Assembly: GCA_948144175.1 (NCBI GenBank)
Contig: CANXME010002052.1
Span: 434,001 to 498,000, forward strand
Length of the DNA: 64,000 bases
Source of the DNA: Closterium sp. NIES-65
Taxonomy: Eukaryota > Streptophyta > Zygnematophyceae > Desmidiales > Closteriaceae
Direction: 5' to 3'
The position numbers and the translations under genes were made by a program. The stretch's first letter is position 1. Each line of letters starts with the position of its first letter. Shown here in pieces: positions 24,401-34,300 of the stretch. The notes beneath the pieces were generated by a model. The model made no database searches. It was not told the DNA's origin and was given only the letters and a program-made list of their open reading frames with translations.

Positions 24401-27400
24401 GGTCAGCGCCCCGTGCAAGGTCAGTGCCCCGTGCAAGGTCAGCGCCCCGTGCAAGGTCAGCGCCCCGTGCAAGGTCAGTGCCCGTGCAAGGTCAGTGCCC
24501 CGTGCAAGGTCAGTGCCCGTGCAAGGTCAGTGCCCCGTGCAAGGTCAGTGCCCCGTGCAAGGTCAGTGCCCCGTGCAAGGTCAGTGCCCCGTGCAAGGTC
24601 AGTGCCCCGTGCAAGGTCAGTGCCCCGTGCAAGGTCAGCGCCCGTGCAAGGTCAGCGCCCGTGCAAGGTCAGTGCCCCGTGCAAGGTCAGTGCCCCGTGC
24701 AAGGTCAGTGCCCCGTGCAAGGTCAGCGCCCCGTGCAAGGTCAGCGCCCCGTGCAAGGTCAGTGCCCCGTGCAAGGTCAGTGCCCGTGCAAGGTCAGTGC
24801 CCCGTGCAAGGTCAGTGCCCCGTGCAAGGTCAGTGCCCCGTGCAAGGTCAGTGCCCCGTGCAAGGTCAGTGCCCCGTGCAAGGTCAGCGCCCGTGCAAGG
24901 TCAGTGCCCCGTGCAAGGTCAGCGCCCGTGCAAGGTCAGCGCCCCGTGCAAGGTCAGCGCCCCGTGCAAGGTCAGTGCCCCGTGCAAGGTCAGCGCCCGT
25001 GCAAGGTCAGTGCCCCGTGCAAGGTCAGTGCCCCGTGCAAGGTCAGCGCCCCGTGCAAGGTCAGCGCCCCGTGCAAGGTCAGTGCCCCGTGCAAGGTCAG
25101 TGCCCGTGCAAGGTCAGTGCCCCGTGCAAGGTCAGTGCCCCGTGCAAGGTCAGTGCCCCGTGCAAGGTCAGTGCCCCGTGCAAGGTCAGTGCCCCGTGCA
25201 AGGTCAGCGCCCGTGCAAGGTCAGTGCCCCGTGCAAGGTCAGCGCCCGTGCAAGGTCAGCGCCCCGTGCAAGGTCAGCGCCCCGTGCAAGGTCAGTGCCC
25301 CGTGCAAGGTCAGCGCCCGTGCAAGGTCAGCGCCCCGTGCAAGGTCAGTGCCCCGTGCAAGGTCAGCGCCCCGTGCAAGGTCAGTGCCCCGTGCAAGGTC
25401 AGCGCCCCGTGCAAGGTCAGTGCCCCGTGCAAGGTCAGCGCCCCGTGCAAGGTCAGCGCCCACTCCGTGTCCTGGCCCTCCCATCTTCTCCACCCTCGCG
25501 TGTTCGCTGTCCACCAGATTATCCCGTCCTGTCCGTGACCTTTGTCTCCATGCCCATCCCCATCCCCATGCCCGTCCCCATCCCCATGCCCATCCCCATG
25601 CCCATCCCCATGCCCATCCCCATCCCCATGCCCATCCCCATGCCCATGCCCATCCCCATCCCCATGCCCATCCCCATTCCCATGCCCATCCCCATCCCCA
25701 TGCCCATCCCCATCTCCATGCCCATCCCCATCTCCATGCCCATCCCCATCTCCATGCCCATCCCCATCTCCATGCCCATCCCCATCTCCATGCCCATCCC
25801 CATCTCCACGCCCATCCCCATGTCCATGCCCATGCCAATCCCCATCCCCATCCCCATGCCCATCCCCATGGCCATGCCCATCCCCATGCCCATCCTCATG
25901 CCCATCTCCATGCCCATGCCCATCCACATTCCCGTCCTCATGCCCATCCTCATGCCCACCCCCATCCCCGTGCACTTGACCAGGGGGAGCCATGAAGCGG
26001 ACGGTGCATGGGCTGTGGGCGCACCTGGCATGCTCTCTCTGGATCCCAGGTGGGTTAGTCAAACGGGTTCTGGAAGCGAGTGGAATGCAGCATTAGGAGA
26101 TTGTGTCAGAAGAACCAGTGGAGTAGGCACGTTTGTTGCTTCGCCCCTCATGCCCACTTCATGTAATCGCTGCTGTCCCCCCTCCCTTGCCCTGCTGTCC
26201 GCCCACCCTCACCCTCGTCCATCCACCCTGACCCCTCCCCCACCCGTGGCGGCACACAGAGACGTCGTTTGTGAACATCAAGCGCATGGAGCCCGTCACT
26301 GGCTTTGATGACATCCCCAAGGTGCGCTCGCCATGCACCACTCACCACTCACCACTCACCACTCACCACGCACGACTCACCTTTCACCATTCAAACCACT
26401 GCCCCTATCAATGCACGTCTCCATATTGATATTAATCACGCTCGCTCTCAAGTCATCCCAACGTTTTCCATGCTTATTACCAACATCGTTCTCCCCGCCA
26501 CGCCGCCTCCCCTCCCCCTCTTCGCCCTTCCTCTCCCTGCAGGCGCGGTGGCAGCTGCGGTGTTGTGTGTGCCGCATCCCCCACGGGGCGTGCATACAGT
26601 GCGCGGCGGGGCAGTGCTACACCGCCTTCCACCCGCTCTGCGCCAAACTCAAGGGCTACCCCATGCTGGTGAGAGCACGACTCAAGGGCTACCCCATGCT
26701 GGTGAGAGCACGACTCAAGGGCTACCCCATGCTGGTGAGAGCACGACTCAAGGGCTACCCCATGCTGGTGAGAGCACGACTCAAGGGCTACCCCATGCTG
26801 GTGAGAGCACGACTCAAGGGCTACCCCATGCTGGTGAGAGCACGACTCAAGGGCTACCCCATGCTGGTGAGAGCACGACTCAAGGGCTACCCCATGCTGG
26901 TGAGAGCACGACTCAAGGGCTACCCCATGCTGGTGAGAGCACGACTCAAGGGCTACCCCATGCTGGTGAGAGCACGACTCAAGGGCTACCCCATGCTGGT
27001 GAGAGCACGACTCAAGGGCTACCCCATGCTGGTGAGAGCACGACTCAAGGGCTACCCCATGCTGGTGAGAGCACGACTCAAGGGCTACCCCATGCTGGTG
27101 AGAGCACGACTCAAGGGCTACCCCATGCTGGTGAGAGCACGACTCAAGGGCTACCCCATGCTGGTGAGAGCACGACTCAAGGGCTACCCCATGCTGGTGA
27201 GAGCACGACTCAAGGGCTACCCCATGCTGGTGAGAGCACGACTCAAGGGCTACCCCATGCTGGTGAGAGCACGACTCAAGGGCTACCCCATGCTGGTGAG
27301 AGCACGACTCAAGGGCTACCCCATGCTGGTGAGAGCACGACTCAAGGGCTACCCCATGCTGGTGAGAGCACGACTCAAGGGCTACCCCATGCTGGTGAGA

Positions 27401-30400
27401 GCATCCCTAACACATCATTCATCCAGCAACCCATGAATTCCTCTCTCCTAACCCCTCGTACACGATGCACATGAGAGAGCGAGGCCAGCATGGACAGCAA
27501 CTCACCCGTCCCCTTCCTCCTCTCCCCCGTCCGCCCCGCCTGTGGGCAGACGTTGGACATGAGTGAGGAGAGCATGGAGCGCAGCCGGCTGCACGGCACG
27601 GTGGTGGGGTCCGTGGCCATGATCTGCTTCTGCCCGCGCCACCGCGCGCGCGCCAAAGCCCTCCACACCACGCCCTCCCTCCCCCCCCACCCCTCCGCGC
27701 CCTCCCCCTCCCCCGAACCCACCGCCGCTGCTGCTCCCCCTCGCCCGCCCTTCCCCGCGTCTGACCCAGCCACATCTGGTGCTGCTGCTGCCTCCCCCGC
27801 TCCCTCCGACCCGCCCCCCAAAGTGCTCCCCATGGCACAGCTTCTATGCCACCCCTCTCCCTCGCCCCTCCCCTCCCCCTCCGACGCCCCTGCTGCTCTG
27901 GGCAGTGGGCAGGCTGAGGGGAAAGAGGGGATGGGAGGGAGCAAGGGTGATAGAGGAGGTGGGGGTAGAGAGGGTGAGAGGGAAAATGGGAGCAGTGGTG
28001 GTGCAAGGGCGGGGAGAGAGGGGAAAGGAGGGGAGAATGAAGGTGGCAGTGGGAGTGGCAGCGAGAGTGGGTGGAGTGAGAGCAGTGGAACAGGAGGGGG
28101 TAGCAGCGAGGGCGGGTGTGAGATGGACAGCAGCCGGCGGGATGTGCCACTCGGTGGCCGGGCGGGCGGAGAGAGAGTGCTGTGCGCTCGAACAGGTGAG
28201 ATAGATTGCAAAGACCACAACTTGTTTTCGCCATTTTCCCCTTTGCACCTGTATATGCGTCCGCTCTCTCCCCCTCCTCCCTACCCCCCACCCCCCGCCC
28301 CTTCAATTGGCATCACCTCTCCCTCTCTCTTGCCCCTCCTCCCCACCCACCACCATCCCTCAGAGCCCTTTGACGCACGCATACGGAGGGGGCGCAGGGA
28401 GCCGGATGCGGTGGCGGCGTTCCTGGCGAAGCGGTCGTTTCTGGAGAATGTGCCCTTCGCCATCTGCGGCCGCCGCCAGGAGCAGCGCCGCGTGCACGGC
28501 CCCTCCGTGGTGGAGGCGGTTCGAGCACACATGCAGCACGCCGCCTCCCACCCCGCCCAGGAGCTCGGCTCCAAGGACGGGCATGTGGGCACAGTGGGGG
28601 AGGGGCGCGGCAGGGCAGGGCAGCACGAGGTGTGCCGTGACGCGGAGGGTGTGAGGGACGTGGGGCCGGGGGGGGGCGTGCATGTGAGCAGGCTGCGGCG
28701 GTTGCTGCACTCGGGGCTGGTGGGTGGCGCAGAGGGGCAGGAGGGGCAGGCGGGCAGTGGGGAGGGCGAGGTGCGGTCGATGTCGGACCGCTTCCGCCGC
28801 ATGAAGTCCACCCAGCAGCAGCGCCTCGCCTTCGGTGTGTTGGGGGCAGGGATGGTAATTTGGTGCATGTGTGCGCGGGCAGGTAGTGGGTGGGCGGGCA
28901 GTGATGATGGTAGGGATGGGGATGCCGTGCCGTGCCGTGCCGTGCCGTGCTGGTGATTTGGTGCATGTGTGTGCCGGTCGTGCCAGCACACGCTCTTCCT
29001 TCATTGTGTTTTCTTTGGTCCCATGCGGTTCTTCCCTTGTGTGTGCATGTGGGCGTGCAGGCAAGTCAGCCATCCATGGGTGGGGTGTGTTTGCCAAGAC
29101 GCCTCATCGGGCCGGGGACATGGTGAGTGCCCACTGCCACCACCACCCTGCACGTGCAATTGCTCGTCTCTGGGAAAATCTCGCGTCTCATGGCATGTGT
29201 TGCATGCTCCATGAATTTCAGCATGTGATATCACTTCCTGCCTTGCCCTGCTCCACTCGTGTTCACCTGAATGTCTTCCTTCTTTCTCGTCTTTGACAAA
29301 ACCTGTCTCCGTATCTCAAAGCATGTCTCCGTATCTCAAAGCATGTCTCCGTATCTCAAAGCATGTCTCCGTATCTCAAAGCATGTCTCCGTATCTCAAA
29401 GCATGTCTCCGTATCTCAACGCATGTCTCCGTATCTCAAAGCATGTCTCCGTATCTCAAAGCATGTCTCCGTATCTCAAAGCATGTCTCCGTATCTCAAA
29501 ACCTGTCTCCGTATCTCATGCTGTCTACCCATGCTGTGCTGTCCCATCAGATCATAGAGTACGGGGGCGAGGTGGTGCGGCCAGTGGTGGCAGACTTGAG
29601 GGAGAGGCGCTGCTATGACTCACTCGTGGTACGCATGCTGCTGCCTGCACTGCTGTACCCCGTAACTGCACCATTTCACTTCCGTGCTCACTCTTTTCCC
29701 CTCGCATTGGGTCATTTCTCCATCTCTCCGCTACTCATCGTTTCTCTGACTGATGGATGTATGGGCGTGGTGTTTGATGCATGATGCATGGTGCATTGCT
29801 TTCACACGCTGTGTGTGATGCATGTGTGGCACATATGTGTGCGGTGCATGCATGGCGAACGGCTGTTGGGTGTGGCACAGGGAGCGGGCACGTACATGTT
29901 TCGGATCGACAGCAACCGAGTGGTGGACGCCACCAAGGCGGGCACCATAGCACACCTCATCAACCACTCCTGCAACGTTAGTGCCACTCCATCCATGCTC
30001 TCTGCTCTTTTCTGCATGCCGTGTGCTGGCTGTGCTGCAGCCCCTCTCTCGCCTTGTTTCTCTCCTGTCATCCATGTCGCTCACTTGAAAACGGACCGGC
30101 TTCCCAGCTGCCCATGCCTGCATGTGTCCCGCACAACACCCCTCATTCCCGTCTCAAGTATCCTGCCATTCCATCCCCCCCCTCTCCTTCCCTGCGCCCC
30201 ATGCAGCCCAACTGCTACTCGCGGGTGGTGCAGGCGAGTGCGGAGGAGCGCATTGTCATCTTCGCCCGGCGGGACATCATGGCTGGCGAGGAGCTCACCT
30301 ACGACTACAGGCACGGCCCTGAGCCCTCCCCTCCCCCTCCCCACCCCCCCCCTCGCCCCCACTTGCCGCATGCCCATTCTCAATCGCCTTGTTGATCCAT

Positions 30401-30675
30401 CTACTGCCCTCTCACCCTTCAACCATGCCCCGTCAACCATGCCACCATGCCTCCTGAGCCACGCCCCCATGCCTCCCAACCGTGATCCATCCACTCTCCT
30501 CCCTCTCAGGTTTGACTCGCAGGACGAGCAGCTGGCGTGCAACTGTGGCAGCAGCGGGTGCCGTGGTGTGGTCAACATTCTGAGGGGCGACGACGACGAC
30601 GCCGATGGAGACGTGGCCATGTGGGCCCCTCGCAGCGAGCTGCTGCCCTGGCAGCCGCCCACCGCCCCCCTGTGA
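12407..30675 (+). CDS. ATX1/ATX2-type trithorax histone H3K4 methyltransferase, 19 exons
   Basis: Exons: 12407-14865, 15031-15082, 15225-16029, 16309-16540, 16761-17293, 17587-17679, 18017-18342, 18497-19738, 20132-20309, 25984-26049, 26260-26321, 26543-26668, 27550-28195, 28364-28834, 29061-29122, 29551-29628, 29881-29976, 30207-30310, 30510-30675. The frame is kept throughout; 2598 residues. Domain order is that of plant ATX1/2: a Tudor-like block (VYWPLDERWYAG, ~837), PWWP (HPAWPAMVLD, ~1106), FYRN (GFHTAQHIYPVGYK), FYRC (VEGPSPGECWRII), PHD (CDVCCLSE..CDSCRIMVH), extended PHD (CVCRIPHGACIQC), SET (NHSC, EELTYDYR) and post-SET (CNCGSSGCRG). The expected role is nuclear H3K4 methylation. 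It is over twice the length of Arabidopsis ATX1 because of an 820-residue N-terminal extension and low-complexity insertions. The last intron starts with GC. The ATG at 12407 is chosen because upstream frame extension needs TTG. Confidence 0.92.
17271..17342 (+). repeat. 36-bp duplication of exon 5 end plus donor (ATX gene)
   Basis: Two copies (from 17271 and 17307) of a 36-bp unit holding the end of exon 5 (CTCTCCCTTG) and the GTGCGCCCCC donor side. The unit is a multiple of three, and the frame stays open through the second copy. Confidence 0.85.
17657..17890 (+). repeat. 30-bp array of exon 6 end plus donor (ATX gene)
   Basis: Eight copies with a 30-bp period, seven of which keep the CCCAAG|GTGTGTT junction that ends exon 6. 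The unit encodes PFPSAQGVFR with no stop, so splicing from a later copy would add 10-residue blocks in frame within the FYRN region. Confidence 0.95.
19842..20110 (+). repeat. CATGCN hexamer array in intron 8 (ATX gene)
   Basis: A run of CATGCT, CATGCC and CATGCA hexamers fills most of intron 8, between the two halves of the PHD finger. It is purely repetitive and gives spurious Met-rich and His-Ala frames. Confidence 0.95.
20298..25460 (+). repeat. 5.2-kb minisatellite of the exon 9 splice donor (ATX gene)
   Basis: Roughly 290 head-to-tail copies of a 17- or 18-bp unit, (C)CCCGTGCAAGGTCAGTG, with frequent TGCC/CGCC variants. The first unit is the real end of exon 9 (CCC GTG CAA G) with its GTCAGT donor, so every unit carries an AAG|GTCAG junction. 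Exon 10 at 25984 completes the codon and restores the ATX-typical CP-x-x-GGAMK reading, which supports use of a donor equivalent to the first. All three forward frames are open through the array because the unit contains no forward stop in any register. Longer blocks of the C/T and 17/18 pattern recur, suggesting higher-order repeats. Confidence 0.95.
25547..25972 (+). repeat. CATCCCCATGCC-type array at the end of intron 9 (ATX gene)
   Basis: A degenerate 6/12-bp array of CATCCC and CATGCC units, related in sequence style to the hexamers of intron 8. It lies just upstream of the CAG acceptor for exon 10 at 25984. Confidence 0.9.
26648..27403 (+). repeat. 33-bp array of exon 12 end plus donor (ATX gene)
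   Basis: Twenty-three copies with an exact 33-bp period. Each holds the last 21 coding bases of exon 12 (translating LKGYPML) and the GTGAGAGCA donor. All copies are nearly identical. The unit is 11 codons with no stop, so LKGYPMLVRAR repeats remain open in the exon's own frame. Splicing from any copy would therefore stay in frame. Confidence 0.97.
29301..29520 (+). repeat. 20-bp minisatellite in intron 15 (ATX gene)
   Basis: Eleven copies of a 20-bp unit, GCATGTCTCCGTATCTCAAA, with first and last copies variant. It sits inside the intron between the two exons that encode the first part of the SET domain and is not donor-derived. Confidence 0.95.
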
Positions 30676-31331
30676 TGCCCTGCATGGGGCGTGCGTTCAT
30701 GAATGCACATGGCAGCACATGGCAGCACACGTCAACATATGGTCTTGATTATGCTTGTCCCAATAATGCCATTTGGCTTGCCTTTAGGCCATGGCCCCGT
30801 GATTCCCGTCTCTCAAAGCTATCGTCAGAATACCATACTAACCCAAGCAATTCTTATGTATACCGTAAATACCTGCTTCCAGTTGATGTACTTATTTTAC
30901 ATGGTTTGCTTTGCATGCAACAAACAATGATGGATCTCTTTTGAATTGCTCCCATTGAGTGGCACAATTTTGGAAACACAACATAACCATGTGCTTATTC
31001 ACTGTTGGACTCATGGACAGGCAGGCAGCATCTTGTGCCCACAGTACCGTACAGTTGGACACAAGAAAGGTCAAGCCTAAAGCAACACACTCTGGGAGCA
31101 ATTGACGAACAAGCCCCCGTTGGGGCAGTGCGTTGGCCTGCTCTGCACTCCCACCAACGTGCTTACCGTAGCTGCTTGGGTGGATGGTGGCTTGGCTATG
31201 GCACCAAGGAAGCCAGCAAGCAAGGCTAAACTGCTGCATACATACCGTATGATGTCCATCAGAGGAGAATACCATAATAATAATTAATAAATACAAATGA
31301 TATATGTTTGCATATTCTTGTGTGCCGTGCT
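30676..31331. other. Intergenic between convergent ATX and AMT-PP2C genes
   Basis: The 656 bp hold both 3' UTRs. AATAATAATTAATAAATAC near 31273-31291 could be a poly(A) signal region for either strand. No further gene was recognised. Confidence 0.55.
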
Positions 31332-34300
31332 CTACTCAATCTCCAGCACCGAGTCCTCTATGAGCGAGGCACTGAGAGTGGAGGCGGCAGCGAGGTTGTT
31401 GGTGGAGCCGATGGAGCGCGCCAACAGGGAGCGTGCAGCGGTGCCACCGTGCACGCTGCTCACCACGTTGAAGTCGCTCACCACCGCCCCCGCTGCGTCC
31501 ACACTCACCCCGCCCTTCAGTGACACGTCCTGCTCCCATGCACAGGCAGAGGGGCGGAGGGGAGGGGCGGAGGAGGGCAGAGGGGCGGAAGGGAATGCTC
31601 AAAGTGGGATGAGATGCAGCGGCAGAGAGGGGGCGAGGTGGAAGAGGGAATGACTTCATGGGGAGAGCGGGGAGGGAATGGGCGGCTGACCTTGGTCCAT
31701 TGTGGCTGGTTGCGGGCAGCCTCCTTGCGGATGGCATCATGGTCGAAGAAGAAGACAACCACGGTGATGTCATCATGGTACGACCGCCGCTGCCCCGATG
31801 CCATGCGCAGCAGCTCGCCGTACGGCACCTCTGTGCGCTCCGCCGCGCGCCGCAGGGCAGCACGGATGAGCTGGCGGGCGATGTCTTTGCGCGGGGAGAC
31901 AGCCACCATGTCCACCACCTCCTGGTTGCTCAGCAGCTCAAACAGCCCGTCCGATGCCACCACCACAAACGCATCGTGTGGCGCCAGCAGGCGCACCGCC
32001 ACGTGCGGGTCCGTGGAGAGCAGCGGCGGGTTGAAGGGCTCGGCGACGCGGAAGCGCGAGAAGAGCGGCTCGCGGTTGAAGTCGTGCGACTTGAGGTAGA
32101 GGTCCCCGAAGGCGCGCGTGACGGTGATCTTGCCCTTCACGCGGTAGCGCCCGCGCTTCTCCGTGACGGCGTCGGGCATGTCGGCGTGCTCCTCGCGGTA
32201 CCGGTCGCGGATGGCCTGGAAGCTCAGGTTGTGGTCCTCCGACATCTGCAGCGCTCGACACTCCAGCCCGTCCCCCGTGTGCCGCACCTGGACGGGCAGG
32301 GGAGCAGGTGGTAATGGGGTGGGAGAAAGGGATGGGTGAGTGAAGGGTGAAAAGGTCCAGGTAACCCACTTATTCCCCAGCACAGCACGGCAGTCTCACC
32401 TGCCCCAGCACAGCCCGGCAGTCGCCCACATTGGCGACCCAGAGGGCGCTGCGAGTGACGATGGCGACGGCGGAGCACGCCCCCACGGTGGCGAGGTGCG
32501 GCGAGTCCAGGAAGCTGTCCCTCACACGAGCCGTGAACTGCCTCTCTGTCTCCGCAAACCCCCGCCGCAGCGCCTCCACCGACACCGCTCCTCCCCCGCG
32601 TAGGAACTCCTCTGGTGGGGGGAATCGGGGGGCCGAGAGAGGAGTGGAAGAGTGAGTGGAGGGAATGCAAGCAGCAGATGGGCCGGAACTAGTGGAGCAG
32701 TAGAGAGAGCATGGCGGTCAGGCGGGGCAGCGAACGCACTCTTGAGGTTGTTGTAGAGTGTGTGGCGCAGGAACTCAGCGGTCTCACTGCCGCCATGGCC
32801 ATCATGCACGCCGATGTACACGCCGCCCGACCCCGCCTCCACCTCAACGGCGTCCTCCATGACGTAGTTGGCCTCGTACATGGCCAGCGACAGCTGCCCC
32901 AGCCCCGTGCTGTCCAGCGCCCGGTGCCACACGTCCCGCCGCTTGCGCACACTCATGCCCTCCCCGTCCGCTGAGCTGCGGCCGTCGCGCGAGCAGAGGC
33001 GCGTGGAGGCGCGTAGCCAGCGCGAGGGGCTGAAGAAGCCGCGCGGCACGGCGGAGAGGGTGGAGAGGCCGAGCTGCTGCCAGCGCCGGGAGGCAAAGCG
33101 GCGTGCGTGGCCGTGCTGGTCGCCCTCCACGTCGTCGGCCTCGTCCCCCCCGTGGAACACCACGTCCAACCCCACCTGCCATGGGGGGGGATGAGGGTGG
33201 CACGAGGGGCGCAGGGGGAGAGAGCGGGAAAATGAGGGGGGGCGAGAAGCATGTGTGGTGGTAATGCAATAATCAACAGAGAAAAAGCATACGTGTAAGT
33301 AGCTTCCCTGCTCTCGACCTCCCACACCTTGCCTTCCCATGACTCTCACTCAACCCCATCACCCCCTGCTGCCCCCCTGCCTTGCGTCACGCCCTGGCCA
33401 CACCTGGTGGCATGCCCCTCTTTTTGACGCGCCCTGGGCTCACCTCCTCCTGGTGGCGCTTGACGCGCAGCACATCAAAGAAGTGCAGCCCGTAGAAGAG
33501 GAAAAGCGCCGTGGCGCCCACCCACGCGTACACTATCAGCAAGCCCAGAATCTGCCGTGCCATGGGACCCCGGGGGGTGAGAGAGAGAGAGAAAGCAAGC
33601 AAGGTGAGGGGGAAGGGAGGGGGGGTGAGATGAAGGTAAACTACGACGCAGGGAGAGCACGCTAGTGGCTGGCAGGCGCCAGAGTGCACAGAAGAATGGG
33701 CGCACATGCACTGGTAGACACACGTGCACTGGTAGACACACGTGCACTGGTAGACACACGTGCACTGGTAGACACACGTGTACTGGTAGACACAGGTGCA
33801 CTGGTAGACACACGTGCACTGGTAGACACAGGGCACATGGCACCTGCACGAGGAGCTGCCAGGCGGAGCAGCCGTAGAAGACGCCACAGGAGAGGGGCTG
33901 GGCGATGTTGTAGGTGCGGCTGATGTTGGCCGGACTCGCAAAGAACCCCACCGCCACCCCGCCCCACGACCCGCACACCAGATGCACCGGCGTCGCCTGA
34001 GGACGCACAGAAGGGGTTGGGGTGGGTGGGTGGGGAGCTGGGGGGGGTGAGGGTGAGAGGCGGTGGGAATGACAGTGACAGAAGCGAGCATAGGTGGGTG
34101 GAGTTATGCAGATATGTGCACAGCTGATTAGAGTTCTGCACGGGTCACACCTGCACGGGTCACACCTGCACGGGTCACACCTGCACGGGTCATACCTGCA
34201 CGGGGTCATACCTGCAGGGGTCATACCTGCACGGGTCACACCTGCACGGGTCATACCTGCACGGGTCATACCTGCACGGGGTCATACCTGCACGGGGTCA

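Noticed and set aside
20298-25460. CRISPR-like array
   Set aside because: Repeats are directly adjacent with no unique spacers, in a eukaryotic intron. This is a minisatellite.
19312-25995. Open frames of about 1900-2200 codons in all three forward registers
   Set aside because: They arise because the 17/18-bp intronic unit has no forward stop. The real exons on both sides read ATX PHD and ePHD sequence only if the array is spliced out.
31332-33349. PP2C as an independent gene with a start upstream of exon 9
   Set aside because: Any independent start would have to lie in the intron or inside the AMT tail exon, and the AMT would lose its conserved C-tail. The fusion explains both parts better, but a transcript is needed.
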